64,000 nucleotides of DNA from Mariniphaga anaerophila (GCF_900129025.1 NZ_FQUM01000011.1:1-64000); one strand, 5' to 3'; positions 45,221-54,439 are shown, numbered from the stretch's first letter. Numbers and translations are program-made. Notes: generated by a model not told the origin, from the letters alone.

Positions 45221-45889
45221 TTACTGCGTTTTTGATGGCTGGTCATCTTTCTGCCATTTCTTTTGCAGCTCTTCCAACTCCCGCTGGTGCTTTTTAATCA
45301 GCTCTTCCCACTCTTTCCGGTGTTCTTCATTTTTAAATCCGGGAAAGCCGAAATTGTCCTCGTTAAATTGATAGAATTGCTGGTTAAGCCGCTCGCTGAA
45401 ATCTTTAAAGAATTCCTCGTCGATTCCCGGAGGAAATTTGTCGTTTGGCCCAACACCGAAATCAAAAAATAGCGAATCAAATTGATACGGGAACGGGGCT
45501 GCAAACAGCGAGTCTGAAAAAGGTGTCAGATTATTTCCCCGGTTTTTACCGTCAAACGGGGAGAAGCGGAATCCGAAAGAAAATGGTTCGCGCGGAAATG
45601 CTTTGTTGTCAAGCAGAGAATCGCCCCAAAATTCGTTCATAAATCGCTCAATGCCCGGAAAATTGAAGCGGGGAGACAGGCTGTCTCCGGGAAATCCGAA
45701 ATGAAAGGTTGTATCTACCGACCAATGGTGTACATACGTAGAATCGTACTGAATCAGGTTTCCCTGGTCATCGTATTTCTTGTTGACAATAACCTGTTCG
45801 TCGGGGTTTTTCTGATCTTTTTGTTGCTGTGCTTTTGCTCCGGATACAGCAAATGCAAAAACGATTGAAATAAAAATAAACTTCTTCAT
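45221..45889 (-). CDS. Secreted protein of unknown function
   Basis: The product is 222 residues. Signal peptide FIFISIVFAFAVSGAKAQ. The mature part is rich in Phe, Pro, Asp and Gly (FHFGFPGDSLSPRFNFPG, PFSFGFRFSPFDG) with no recognised domain. The C-terminal 40 residues are a charged helix (HRKEWEELIKKHQRELEELQ) that could be a coiled coil. It converges on the second SusD gene with six bases between the stops. Confidence 0.65.
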   Translation of the reverse strand: MKKFIFISIVFAFAVSGAKAQQQKDQKNPDEQVIVNKKYDDQGNLIQYDSTYVHHWSVDTTFHFGFPGDSLSPRFNFPGIERFMNEFWGDSLLDNKAFPREPFSFGFRFSPFDGKNRGNNLTPFSDSLFAAPFPYQFDSLFFDFGVGPNDKFPPGIDEEFFKDFSERLNQQFYQFNEDNFGFPGFKNEEHRKEWEELIKKHQRELEELQKKWQKDDQPSKTQ

Positions 45890-45905
45890 GGCTACATTTT
45901 TTCTT

Positions 45906-45913
45906 CAAAATTA
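45906..45913 (-). promoter_or_regulatory. -7 element of the secreted-protein gene
   Basis: The minus strand reads TAATTTTG, an exact TAnnTTTG match 16 bases upstream of the ATG at 45889. Confidence 0.45.
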
Positions 45914-45991
45914 AAGAATTGAAGTATAAATAAGTTTGAAGAAATTTTAAAAAATTTTAAAGTTTGGGGAGAGCCAGAAAAAAGCTGGAAA

Positions 45992-46048
45992 TTTTGCCGG
46001 AAGAATATCAGCTTCTGATTTTAAGAAGATTGTATCCTTCCGGCAAAA
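45992..46048 (-). terminator. Long hairpin downstream of fabI
   Basis: Two 16-base arms (45992-46007 and 46033-46048) pair with one mismatch around a core of GCCGG, and the loop holds a further CTTCT/AGAAG pairing. The hairpin begins three bases after the fabI stop. There is no good T run on the minus strand, so it may stabilise the mRNA end or act as a terminator. Confidence 0.5.
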
Positions 46049-46051
46049 GTA

Positions 46052-46918
46052 CTAATCGAATAAATGTTTGTCTTCAGCCGGACCGCATTTGCAGTCTTCG
46101 TGAAGCCCTTTTTCATATTGTTGCAAAGCGCGCACGCTCATTCCCATGTTGGAGAAGCCTCCGTCGTTGTATAAATTCTGCATGGTTACACGTCGTGTAA
46201 GATCAGAAAACAGGGTGATGCAATAGTCGGCACAATCGTCGGCTGTGGCATTTCCCAGTGGCGACATCCGCTCTGCAAAATCGAGCAGGCGATCGAAGCC
46301 TTTTACACCACTTCCGGCAGTAGTAACTGTTGGCGATTGCGAAACAGTATTAATACGTACATTTCTTTCTCTACCGTAAATGTATCCGAAACTGCGTGCA
46401 ATGGATTCCAAAAGTGCTTTTGCGTCGGCCATGTCGTTGTAGCCGTAAAAAGTACGCTGTGCTGCAACATACGTAAGCGCAACCACTGAGCCCCATTCGT
46501 TAATGGCGTCGAGTTGTCGTGCCGTTTGCAGTACCTTGTGAAAAGATATTGCAGATACGTCGAGCGTTTTGTCCAGGTAATTGTAATCCAGATCGCTGTA
46601 ATGTCTACCTTTTCTTACGTTAGGCGACATACCGATGGAGTGAAGAACGAAGTCGATTTTTCCTCCCAAAGCTTCCATCGATTTATTAAACAGGTTTTTC
46701 AACTCTTCTACGTTGGTGGCGTCGGCAGCAATGGCAACGGTGTTCAGTTTCTCAGCAAGTTTCTGAGTTTCGCCCATGCGCATTGCAACTGCTGTGTTGG
46801 ATAACGTTAACGTGGCTCCTTCTTCATGGGCTCGTTCTGCAACCTTCCACGCAATGGAATCGGGGTTTAATGCTCCAAAAATAATTCCCTTCTTCCCTTT
46901 CAGTAAATTGTAACTCAT
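46052..46918 (-). CDS. fabI: Enoyl-[acyl-carrier-protein] reductase (NADH)
   Basis: The product is 288 residues. It performs the last reduction step of fatty acid elongation. The atypical SDR pattern of FabI is present: KKGIIFGALNPDSIAWKVA, DATNVEELKNLF, VLHSIGMSPNVRKGRHYSD, the catalytic Tyr/Lys pair in FYGYNDMADAKALLE, and RINTVSQSPTVTTAGSGV. The C-terminus is extended (CKCGPAEDKHLFD) with a Cys pair, as in Bacteroidota members. It is divergent from the methionine operon, sharing an intergenic region of about 225 bases with the leader peptide start. Confidence 0.95.
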   Translation of the reverse strand: MSYNLLKGKKGIIFGALNPDSIAWKVAERAHEEGATLTLSNTAVAMRMGETQKLAEKLNTVAIAADATNVEELKNLFNKSMEALGGKIDFVLHSIGMSPNVRKGRHYSDLDYNYLDKTLDVSAISFHKVLQTARQLDAINEWGSVVALTYVAAQRTFYGYNDMADAKALLESIARSFGYIYGRERNVRINTVSQSPTVTTAGSGVKGFDRLLDFAERMSPLGNATADDCADYCITLFSDLTRRVTMQNLYNDGGFSNMGMSVRALQQYEKGLHEDCKCGPAEDKHLFD

Positions 46919-46944
46919 GGTGTTTTTTTATGAATTTTGAGGTG

Positions 46945-46952
46945 CAAAGTTA
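46945..46952 (-). promoter_or_regulatory. -7 element of fabI
   Basis: The minus strand reads TAACTTTG followed by CACC, an exact match, 27 bases before the fabI ATG. Confidence 0.5.
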
Positions 46953-47090
46953 ATTCAGTTTAAATAAAACTAAAAAGTAGAGGACTTTTTCCACTTAAAT
47001 ATGCTCTTTCTTAACCATTCGATTCAAATATTGTTCGCGTTTAGTCAAAAAATTCAATATTATTTTTATCTAAACTGATTCCAAATAAGT

Positions 47091-47120
47091 TTTGTTTTTT
47101 GAAAAAACGCTTTATATTTG
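47091..47120 (+). promoter_or_regulatory. Strong promoter of the methionine operon leader
   Basis: TTTG at 47091-47094, an 18-base spacer, and TATATTTG at 47113-47120 match both Bacteroidota promoter elements. The predicted start is near 47126, about 18 bases before the leader ORF. Just upstream, two overlapping inverted repeats (AATATTG/CAATATT and GTTTAG/CTAAAC, 47027-47075) could be an operator. Confidence 0.75.
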
Positions 47121-47143
47121 TCGCAAACAAAATCGGTAAATAA

Positions 47144-47242
47144 ATGAATTCATTGATTCAACATACTTCACAAAATGTTCCGGGAAACCTTTCCGGAAAA
47201 CGTGGATTCATGTTACCGTCATTTTTCATGTTTATGCGCTAG
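47144..47242 (+). CDS. Met-rich leader peptide upstream of the methionine operon
   Basis: This 32-codon ORF begins 24 bases after the -7 element and ends 91 bases before the aspartokinase-like gene. Its last twelve residues read GFMLPSFFMFMR, so three internal Met codons (23, 29 and 31) fall within the final ten codons, which is far above background. The position, size and amino-acid bias are those of attenuator leader peptides such as those of amino acid operons, where ribosomes slow on the codon of the scarce end product. The downstream genes make O-acetylhomoserine and homocysteine, the precursors of Met. Translation of the ORF is not proven. Confidence 0.6.
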   Translation: MNSLIQHTSQNVPGNLSGKRGFMLPSFFMFMR

Positions 47243-47276
47243 CCTTCTTTCGGTGGTTTTCCCATTGACTGGAGGC
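47180..47276 (+). promoter_or_regulatory. Competing RNA pairings in the methionine leader (attenuator-like)
   Basis: Three pairings can be drawn. A: 47180-47186 with 47190-47196 (CCGGGAA/TTTCCGG). B: 47195-47201 with 47256-47262 (GGAAAAC/GTTTTCC). C: 47242-47247 with 47271-47276 (GCCTTC/GGAGGC). B excludes A and is incompatible with C except as a pseudoknot. A ribosome held at Met31 (47234-47236) would cover the left arm of C. No clear T-run terminator follows, so control might act on translation or by a factor-dependent stop. Confidence 0.4.
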
Positions 47277-47333
47277 ATACAGATTTTAGCGATAACAAAT
47301 TCATAGTTTTTACATTTTTCTTTTTTATTTAAT

Positions 47334-48650
47334 ATGTCGGATAAAGTTATTCGATTGGGCGGCGGCCATGCAGGGTCTGTTGCATCAATTCAAAATTTAG
47401 TTTGGTATTCTGAAAAACAAAACGGCAAAAAATTCATCGTCGTTTCTGCGGTTCCTGAGATTTTATGTTTAGTGCAATCAGCAGTTTCGGAAGCTTTTAG
47501 TGCGGACGTAACAAAGGTTTATGACGAGCTGGCCGGAATATATCTGACGCTGACCGGGAATAATCCTTCTGAAGCTTATGGGGAGCTGGCCACGCAGTTG
47601 GCCGGAATACTTAAAGGAATAGGACTTATTGGTGATTATTCCGCTGCATTGAAGGATCAGGTTTTGAGCTTCAGCGAGAAGTTAACTGCAGAAATATTTC
47701 AGGTTCAGTTTGAGAAATGTGGTATAATTGCCAAAATTTTGCAGCCCGAACAATTGGGGCTGGAAGTTACTCCCGATTACGGAAATGCCACATTTGTTGC
47801 GGTGGGTAAATCGCTAAGTGATCTTGAACCCGGATTTTATCTGGTGCCCGGATCATTTGGAATCACTGCTGAAGGGAAAACAGCCCGCGCTGGAGAAACG
47901 GCTGCCGATTACACCGCTGCCTTTTTAACACGCGAATTCGGAATTGAGAAACTGGAACTTTGGGGACTCAATTTCGATTTTCATCGGGCAGATCCGGCAA
48001 TTGTTTCCGAACCTCCGCGTATTCAGCGGCTCACCTATTCGGAGGCCAGCGAACTGGCATATTTCGACCACTATTCGTTTCACCCGCGAACTGTGGAGCC
48101 GCTGGAAGCTGAACACATCCCAATTCATGTTGTTAATACCAGTTCGAAAGATGGCAGCGTAGATACCGTAATTAATACGGAAACTTATGTTGAACCGCAA
48201 ATTGTGAAAAGTGTGGCCTGTACCGATGATATTTCGTTGTTGCGGCTTAACGGACCCGGAGTGGGGCTGAAACCGGGAATTCTGGCAAAGGTGACTTCCC
48301 GGTTAAATAAAGAGGGAATTAACATAAAATCGGTGATTACTTCTCAGATTTCCATTAACCTGATTCTAGAACGGAAATCCGGTGCCAGGGCTTTGGAGTG
48401 TATTCGCCAATTGGGATTTTCGGCTGTGCAGGACATTACGGTTATCGACGATGTTTCGCTTGTGGCAGTTGTTGGGCACGGCATGCAACAAAGCTACGGA
48501 GTCTCGGCCAAAATTTTTGGTGCGGTTGCCCAGCATAAAATTAATGTAGTTTTAAGCGGCTCAGGTGCTTCCGATTTGGTGAGCTATCTGGTTGTAAAAT
48601 CTTCTGATAAAGAGAAAAGTGTACGCGAAATTTATAAAGCATTTTTTTAA
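47334..48650 (+). CDS. Aspartokinase-like protein with degenerate active site and ACT domains
   Basis: The product is 438 residues. The overall layout is that of monofunctional aspartate kinase: amino-acid-kinase domain to about 290, then two ACT domains (LNGPGVGLKPGILAKVTSRL at 305-324; VSLVAVVGHGMQ at 374-385). YSEASELAYFDHYSFHPRTV (235-254) keeps the family pattern. But the catalytic motifs are altered. The KFGGTSV phosphate-binding motif reads RLGGGHA (7-13). The TTLGRGGSD nucleotide motif reads TARAGETAAD (183-192). The WTDVDG motif reads WGLNFD (210-215). The usual SAMGG region reads VVSAVPEI. It may therefore be inactive and serve as a Met/Thr-sensing regulator. It is followed by metY after 18 bases. 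Confidence 0.8.
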   Translation: MSDKVIRLGGGHAGSVASIQNLVWYSEKQNGKKFIVVSAVPEILCLVQSAVSEAFSADVTKVYDELAGIYLTLTGNNPSEAYGELATQLAGILKGIGLIGDYSAALKDQVLSFSEKLTAEIFQVQFEKCGIIAKILQPEQLGLEVTPDYGNATFVAVGKSLSDLEPGFYLVPGSFGITAEGKTARAGETAADYTAAFLTREFGIEKLELWGLNFDFHRADPAIVSEPPRIQRLTYSEASELAYFDHYSFHPRTVEPLEAEHIPIHVVNTSSKDGSVDTVINTETYVEPQIVKSVACTDDISLLRLNGPGVGLKPGILAKVTSRLNKEGINIKSVITSQISINLILERKSGARALECIRQLGFSAVQDITVIDDVSLVAVVGHGMQQSYGVSAKIFGAVAQHKINVVLSGSGASDLVSYLVVKSSDKEKSVREIYKAFF

Positions 48651-48662
48651 CCCGAAAAATAG

Positions 48663-49973
<1,311 letters not shown>

Positions 49974-49993
49974 TCCAGCATAAGAATAAAAGC

Positions 49994-50029
49994 GCAGTGG
50001 GGGAAAGCAACATTCTCTCACTGCCTGTT
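49994..50029 (+). terminator. Hairpin with T run between metY and metA
   Basis: An 11-bp stem with two G-T pairs (49994-50004 with 50014-50024, core GCAGTG/CACTGC) and a nine-base loop is followed by CTGTTTTTG. It lies 20 bases after the metY stop and 32 before the metA ATG, so it could reduce metA transcription relative to metY, unless metA has its own promoter. Confidence 0.6.
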
Positions 50030-50055
50030 TTTGAATTTTTTAAACAGAAGAAAAA

Positions 50056-50973
50056 ATGCCAGTAAACGTTTCCGATAAATTGCCTGCTATTAAAATTCTT
50101 GAAGAGGAGAATATTTTTGTGATGGATGAGTCACGAGCAGAGCAGCAGGACATCAGGCCCCTAAGAATAATAATACTTAATTTGATGCCGCTGAAAGTGA
50201 CAACAGAAACCGATTTGTTACGATTGCTATCCAATTCGCCTCTACAAATTGAAATTGAATTCATGAAAATAAAGGGGCACAAATCGAAAAATACTTCGTC
50301 GGAGCACATGAAGCAGTTTTATAAGAATTTTGATGAACTGAACAGTAAAAAGTACGACGGGATGATTATTACCGGCGCACCTGTTGAATTGCTGCCGTTT
50401 GAGGAGGTTACTTACTGGAACGAAATAAAAGAGATACTGGACTGGGCGCAGCGTAACGTTTATTCTACAATGTTTATTTGCTGGGCCGCACAAGCCGGCC
50501 TTTATCATTACTACGGAATTCCGAAATACGAGCTTCCGCAAAAAATGTTTGGTGTATTTGAACATACGCATTCCAACTCCCATCTGCCTATTCTTCGCGG
50601 GTTCGACGACGTATTTTTTATGCCGCACTCCCGCCATACAGAAATCAGAACAGCAGATATTGAAAAGGTGGAAGGCCTTGAAATTATTGCGCAGTCTGAA
50701 GAAGCCGGTGTTGCCATGGTTAAAGCGAAAAACGGAAGACAGTTGTTTATCACCGGTCATTCTGAGTATTCCCGCAACACGCTTGATACCGAGTACAAAC
50801 GCGACGTTGCGAAAAAGTTGCCTATTCACATTCCGGTAAACTATTACCCGGGAGACGATCCTTCCAAAACTCCCTGTATGCGTTGGGGATCAACTGCAAA
50901 TCTGCTGTTCTCCAACTGGCTGAATTACTATGTTTATCAGGAAACGCCTTACAATCTTGAAGAAATTGGCTAA
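50056..50973 (+). CDS. metA: Homoserine O-acetyltransferase, MetA type
   Basis: The product is 305 residues. MetA-fold acyltransferase (class I glutamine amidotransferase-like) that activates homoserine for Met synthesis. Lys47 (PLKVTTETD), Cys142 in [11 protein letters not shown], and the His/Glu of HSEYSRNTL are all present. Residue 111 (TGAPVE) is Glu. In this family Gly at 111 goes with succinyl-CoA and Glu with acetyl-CoA, so the enzyme should make O-acetylhomoserine, the substrate of the adjacent MetY. Automated naming as a succinyltransferase would be misleading. Confidence 0.93.
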   Translation: MPVNVSDKLPAIKILEEENIFVMDESRAEQQDIRPLRIIILNLMPLKVTTETDLLRLLSNSPLQIEIEFMKIKGHKSKNTSSEHMKQFYKNFDELNSKKYDGMIITGAPVELLPFEEVTYWNEIKEILDWAQRNVYSTMFICWAAQAGLYHYYGIPKYELPQKMFGVFEHTHSNSHLPILRGFDDVFFMPHSRHTEIRTADIEKVEGLEIIAQSEEAGVAMVKAKNGRQLFITGHSEYSRNTLDTEYKRDVAKKLPIHIPVNYYPGDDPSKTPCMRWGSTANLLFSNWLNYYVYQETPYNLEEIG

Positions 50974-51051
50974 CAGATTTTTCAGTTTTCCGGTAAAAAT
51001 ATATTTTTGAAACAAATTGGAACGGAGATGATTTAAGTGAGTTTGAAGACT

Positions 51052-51059
51052 TAAATTTG
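51052..51059 (+). promoter_or_regulatory. -7 element of elbB
   Basis: TAAATTTG is an exact TAnnTTTG match 32 bases before the elbB ATG. Confidence 0.45.
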
Positions 51060-51091
51060 CGCAAAGTGAGTAAGTTACCTTTTAAAACTTG

Positions 51092-51748
51092 ATGGAAAAA
51101 ATGAAAAAAATTGCGGTTGTTTTGGCAGGAAACGGGGTTTACGACGGAGCTGAAATACATGAAGCTACGCTTACATTGCTGGCTATTGCGCGAAATGGGG
51201 CAACATACCAGTGTTTTGCCCCGGATGTGGAGCAGGCTCATGTTGTTAATCATCTTACAGGGGAAGAAATGGCTGAAACGCGGAACGTGCTGGTTGAAGC
51301 AGCCCGCATTGCCCGTGGAAACATCAAACCGCTCTCCGATTACGACGCCAAAAATTTTGATGCGATTATGTTTCCCGGTGGTTTTGGCGCCGCAAAAAAC
51401 CTGTGCACATTTGCATTCGACGGAGTTGACTGCACTGTTAATCCTGATGTGGAACAGGCCGTGCGTTCAACGGTAGCCGAGGGAAAACCGGTGGGGGCAC
51501 TTTGCATTTCCCCGGTATTAATTGCAAAAATTCTGGGAGATGTGAAAGTAACCATCGGACAGGACGAAGCAACCATTCAGGCCATTGAAAATTTGGGCGG
51601 CACTCACCAAAAAACTACGCACGGACAAGTGGTCACAGACGATAAATATAAGGTAGTTACCACGCCTTGCTATATGCTGGATGCTACCATCGATCAGATT
51701 GCCGACGGAGCAGATAATGTGGTGAAGAAGATTTTAGAAATCATGTAA
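51092..51748 (+). CDS. elbB: ElbB-type glyoxalase (DJ-1/PfpI superfamily)
   Basis: The product is 218 residues from the ATG at 51092 (another ATG follows at 51101). DJ-1/PfpI fold with the ElbB pattern: AVVLAGNGVYDGAEIHEA, YQCFAPDVEQAHVVNH, AIMFPGGFGAAKNL, and the nucleophile Cys in VGALCISPVLIAKIL. ElbB/GatY-neighbour proteins show low glyoxalase III activity and have been linked to isoprenoid synthesis in E. coli; the true role is unclear. TatD-like and tcdA genes follow closely. Confidence 0.92.
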   Translation: MEKMKKIAVVLAGNGVYDGAEIHEATLTLLAIARNGATYQCFAPDVEQAHVVNHLTGEEMAETRNVLVEAARIARGNIKPLSDYDAKNFDAIMFPGGFGAAKNLCTFAFDGVDCTVNPDVEQAVRSTVAEGKPVGALCISPVLIAKILGDVKVTIGQDEATIQAIENLGGTHQKTTHGQVVTDDKYKVVTTPCYMLDATIDQIADGADNVVKKILEIM

Positions 51749-51759
51749 TTTGAAATAAG

Positions 51760-52443
51760 GTGGTTTCTACTCCTTTTATCGATATTCATACGCACAATAA
51801 AAATACAGATCCGGAGACTGTAACTGTATTCAATCTTGAACCGGGTGATCCCATTCATGTTTTTGCGGGAAAGAATTTTTATTCGGTCGGATTGCACCCC
51901 TGGAAAATTAAGAGTGAAAAGGATGACGACGAGCGGATGCTGATGATGGAAGATGCGCTTGACCTCGATCATGTGATTTTTGTGGGAGAGTGCGGCCTCG
52001 ATAAAGTAACCGGAGCGGGTTTCGACGAGCAGATGCGCGCTTTTTCGGCTCAGGCTTTTATGGCTGAAGAGTACGGAGTTCCGCTAATCATTCATTGCGT
52101 AAAAGCCTGGAACGAAGTGGTGGAGCTCCACAAAAAGAACAGGCCTTCCGTTCCGTGGATTTTTCATGGCTACAATGGAAGTGTCGAATTAACCCGGCAG
52201 CTTTTGGATAAGAATTTTCTGTTTTCTTTTGGTGAAGCGCTTTTTCGCGAGAATGGAAAAGCCATTGAGTCGATAAAACTGTTGCCTCTGGAAAAGATTT
52301 TTTTTGAAACGGATATGTGTAAAGGGCCTGTTGAAGATATGTATAAAAGGGGCGCCGAGTTGAAAAATATTCCTGTAGAAAATTTGAAGGAAGCAGTTTG
52401 GGAAAACTTTAACCGGATAGAAAACGTGAACTTCAAAATTTAA
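51760..52443 (+). CDS. TatD-family metal-dependent hydrolase
   Basis: The product is 227 residues, GTG start at 51760, 12 bases after elbB. TIM-barrel hydrolase motifs are in order: FIDIHTHN (HxH), Glu in FVGECGLD, His in LIIHCVKAW, His in WIFHGYNG, and Asp in FFETDMCKG. TatD proteins are 3'-5' DNA/RNA exonucleases in DNA repair or RNA turnover. This one is shorter than E. coli TatD (about 260) and belongs to the compact Bacteroidota group. Confidence 0.88.
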   Translation: MVSTPFIDIHTHNKNTDPETVTVFNLEPGDPIHVFAGKNFYSVGLHPWKIKSEKDDDERMLMMEDALDLDHVIFVGECGLDKVTGAGFDEQMRAFSAQAFMAEEYGVPLIIHCVKAWNEVVELHKKNRPSVPWIFHGYNGSVELTRQLLDKNFLFSFGEALFRENGKAIESIKLLPLEKIFFETDMCKGPVEDMYKRGAELKNIPVENLKEAVWENFNRIENVNFKI

Positions 52444-52494
52444 GTCGATTTTTTTTCCTGAAGAAGGAAACAATAACAGATAAATGTATGGTAA

Positions 52495-53229
52495 ATGAGT
52501 TGGCTGGAAAGAACTGAACTTCTGGTTGGTCCGGAGAAACTGGAAGTATTGAAGAACTCCAATGTACTGGTTGTGGGGTTGGGTGGAGTAGGCGCTTATG
52601 CCGCTGAAATGATTTGTCGTGCCGGAGTTGGAAAAATGACAATTGCCGACGGCGATGTGGTTGATGAATCGAACCGGAACCGGCAATTGCCTGCCTTAAC
52701 GAGCACTGTTGGCCAGCCAAAAACTGAGGTTCTGGCGCAACGGTTTCGAGATATCAATCCGGAGATTGAGCTAACTACTGTAAATGATTTTATTCGGGAT
52801 GAAATAACCATTGAGTTGCTGCAAAGCCAGCCGTTCGACTACGTGGTTGATGCCATCGATACCCTTTCCCCAAAAGTGTTTCTGATAAACCACAGTATTA
52901 ACATGGGGCTTAACGTGGTAAGCGCGTTGGGTGCCGGTGGAAAATCCGACCCTGCGAAAGTACAAGTGGCCGATATTTCAAAATCGTACAACTGTAAACT
53001 GGGAAGAGTGCTGAGAAAGCGTCTGGCGAAACTCGGCATTCGAAAGGGATTTAAAGTAGTCTTTTCTCCGGAGGAAGTTGCCGAGGGGGCAGTGAGGCTG
53101 GAAGAAGGACAAAACAAAAAATCAACAGTAGGCACAATTTCATACATGCCGCCTGTTTTTGGTTGCTTCGTGGCCAGTGTTGTCATTAGGGATTTGCTGG
53201 ATAAAAAGGCGACAACGTTAATTTTGTGA
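52495..53229 (+). CDS. tcdA: tRNA threonylcarbamoyladenosine dehydratase
   Basis: The product is 244 residues. E1-like adenylating enzyme that cyclises t6A37 of tRNAs to ct6A. The nucleotide-binding start VLVVGLGGVGAYAAEM, DGDVVDESNRNRQL, the YVVDAIDTLSPKVFLI segment and SALGAGGKSDPAKVQVADIS match TcdA/CsdL. It ends a three-gene group with elbB and the TatD gene. Confidence 0.93.
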   Translation: MSWLERTELLVGPEKLEVLKNSNVLVVGLGGVGAYAAEMICRAGVGKMTIADGDVVDESNRNRQLPALTSTVGQPKTEVLAQRFRDINPEIELTTVNDFIRDEITIELLQSQPFDYVVDAIDTLSPKVFLINHSINMGLNVVSALGAGGKSDPAKVQVADISKSYNCKLGRVLRKRLAKLGIRKGFKVVFSPEEVAEGAVRLEEGQNKKSTVGTISYMPPVFGCFVASVVIRDLLDKKATTLIL

Positions 53230-53347
53230 TGATCTGATTCCGAACTGGTTGCCGCCTCTTTCCCTTGAAAATAGCGCTGTGCAAAATCTTTTTTTACATT
53301 AAAATGCAACTATTGCTTTCTTTTGTTGAATATAAAAGAGTCAAATG

Positions 53348-53377
53348 TTTGATAATTCCATTTTTAGTTTAACTTTG
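53348..53377 (+). promoter_or_regulatory. Promoter of the RRM/cold-shock unit
   Basis: TTTG at 53348-53351, an 18-base spacer and TAACTTTG at 53370-53377 match both promoter elements. The start of transcription is predicted near 53383. Confidence 0.7.
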
Positions 53378-53383
53378 CGGTGC

Positions 53384-53633
53384 GAATTAATAGATAATTT
53401 AGAATCTTTTAAATTTTCGGTTGTCTGGAAATGAGCAAATTGGTCTTTATTTAGTTGAAATTTTTAGGTATTCTGCAGCCGGGCAAAATTCTCCTTCCTG
53501 TTTTTCACCATGATTTTTTTGGTTTCTGAACTTAATCAATTCAATATTCATCTAAATCCGGGAACAAAGCATAGTTTGAGTTTTCGCATTTTGCAGCAGG
53601 GGCCTGTTTTATTAATTTAATTTTTAGTTACAA
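53384..53633 (+). promoter_or_regulatory. About 250-base 5' leader of the RRM gene
   Basis: This stretch has no plausible gene. It is A+T rich with U-rich tracts (for example near 53490-53520) and leads into the RRM gene ATG at 53634. Long untranslated leaders on cold-shock genes commonly act as temperature-responsive structures; no defined fold was identified here. Confidence 0.4.
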
Positions 53634-53945
53634 ATGAACATTTATGTTGGAAATCTTCCGTACAGTGTAGTTGAGGAAGATTTGAGAGAAATTTTCGAAG
53701 AGTATGGCGAAGTATCTGCTGTCAAAATCATTTCTGATAAATTGACCGGACGTAGCAAAGGTTTTGGATTTGTTGAAATGGACGACGATGAAGAAGCTAA
53801 AAAAGCCATCGAAGAATTAAACAATGCTGAACTTAGCGGACGTAACATTAAAGTAAACGAATCACGTCCAAGATCAAACGACTCCCGTGGTGGAGGTCAT
53901 CGCAGAAGCGGCGGTGGTGGTTTTAACAGAAGAGAACGTTACTAA
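53634..53945 (+). CDS. RRM-type RNA-binding protein with Gly/Arg-rich tail
   Basis: The product is 103 residues. A single RNA recognition motif with RNP2 (IYVGNLP) and RNP1 (SKGFGFVEM) is followed by a tail rich in Gly, Arg and Ser (RGGGHRRSGGGGFNRRERY). Such small glycine-rich RRM proteins occur widely in Bacteroidota and cyanobacteria and affect mRNA stability and cold adaptation. A cold-shock protein gene follows 10 bases later, so the two are cotranscribed. Confidence 0.93.
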   Translation: MNIYVGNLPYSVVEEDLREIFEEYGEVSAVKIISDKLTGRSKGFGFVEMDDDEEAKKAIEELNNAELSGRNIKVNESRPRSNDSRGGGHRRSGGGGFNRRERY

Positions 53946-53955
53946 CGGTTTTCTT

Positions 53956-54150
53956 ATGCAAGGAAAAGTAAAATGGTACGACGCGGTAAAAGGCTTTGGC
54001 TTTATTCAGACTGAAGAAGGCAAAGACATTTTCGTACACCGTACCGGCGTTAAAGACTCACGCTTTGGACTGGAAACAGACCAGGCTGTACAGTTTGAAA
54101 CAAAGGAAAGCGACCGTGGACCGGTAGCTTTTAATGTGGAAGTTATCTAA
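53956..54150 (+). CDS. Cold-shock domain protein
   Basis: The product is 64 residues from the ATG at 53956; an in-frame upstream extension overlaps the RRM gene and is not family sequence. Classic CSD features are MQGKVKWYDAVKGFGFI (RNP1 KGFGFI) and DIFVHRTG (RNP2). It binds single-stranded RNA/DNA as an RNA chaperone. It is coupled to the RRM gene and followed by a strong terminator. Confidence 0.95.
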   Translation: MQGKVKWYDAVKGFGFIQTEEGKDIFVHRTGVKDSRFGLETDQAVQFETKESDRGPVAFNVEVI

Positions 54151-54169
54151 CTATTATAGTGCTCAGAAG

Positions 54170-54200
54170 AAAGGGTCTTGTTTTTCAAGACCCTTTTTTG
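54170..54200 (+). terminator. Intrinsic terminator after the cold-shock gene
   Basis: A perfect 10-bp stem (AAGGGTCTTG/CAAGACCCTT, 54171-54180 and 54186-54195) with a T5 loop and a following T run. Strong. Confidence 0.9.
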
Positions 54201-54439
54201 TTTCTTCTTCTTTCCCCTTTTTCTCGAAAAGCACAGGCAAAGTTTTTTTATTTCTCCGGCTCGAAAGTTTTTTCGGGCATGTTTTTCGGTAGATAATGTT
54301 GCCGTGTTAATATGTGTTATTTGCCTGAGTATTGGTTTTTATTCCGGCTCCATTCAAAAATAATTTTTGGGATTGGTGCAGGGAATATTTATACCGTCGT
54401 TCCGTTTGTTTGTTTTGTTGGGAGGAAAGTATTTTGTTA

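Noticed and set aside
45964-46200. 78-codon plus-strand open frame at the fabI 3' end
   Set aside because: It overlaps fabI and the downstream hairpin, has biased composition, and matches no family.
46919-47333. Possible SAM riboswitch upstream of the methionine operon
   Set aside because: No SAM-I or SAM-II conserved core could be found; a translated Met-rich leader explains the interval better.
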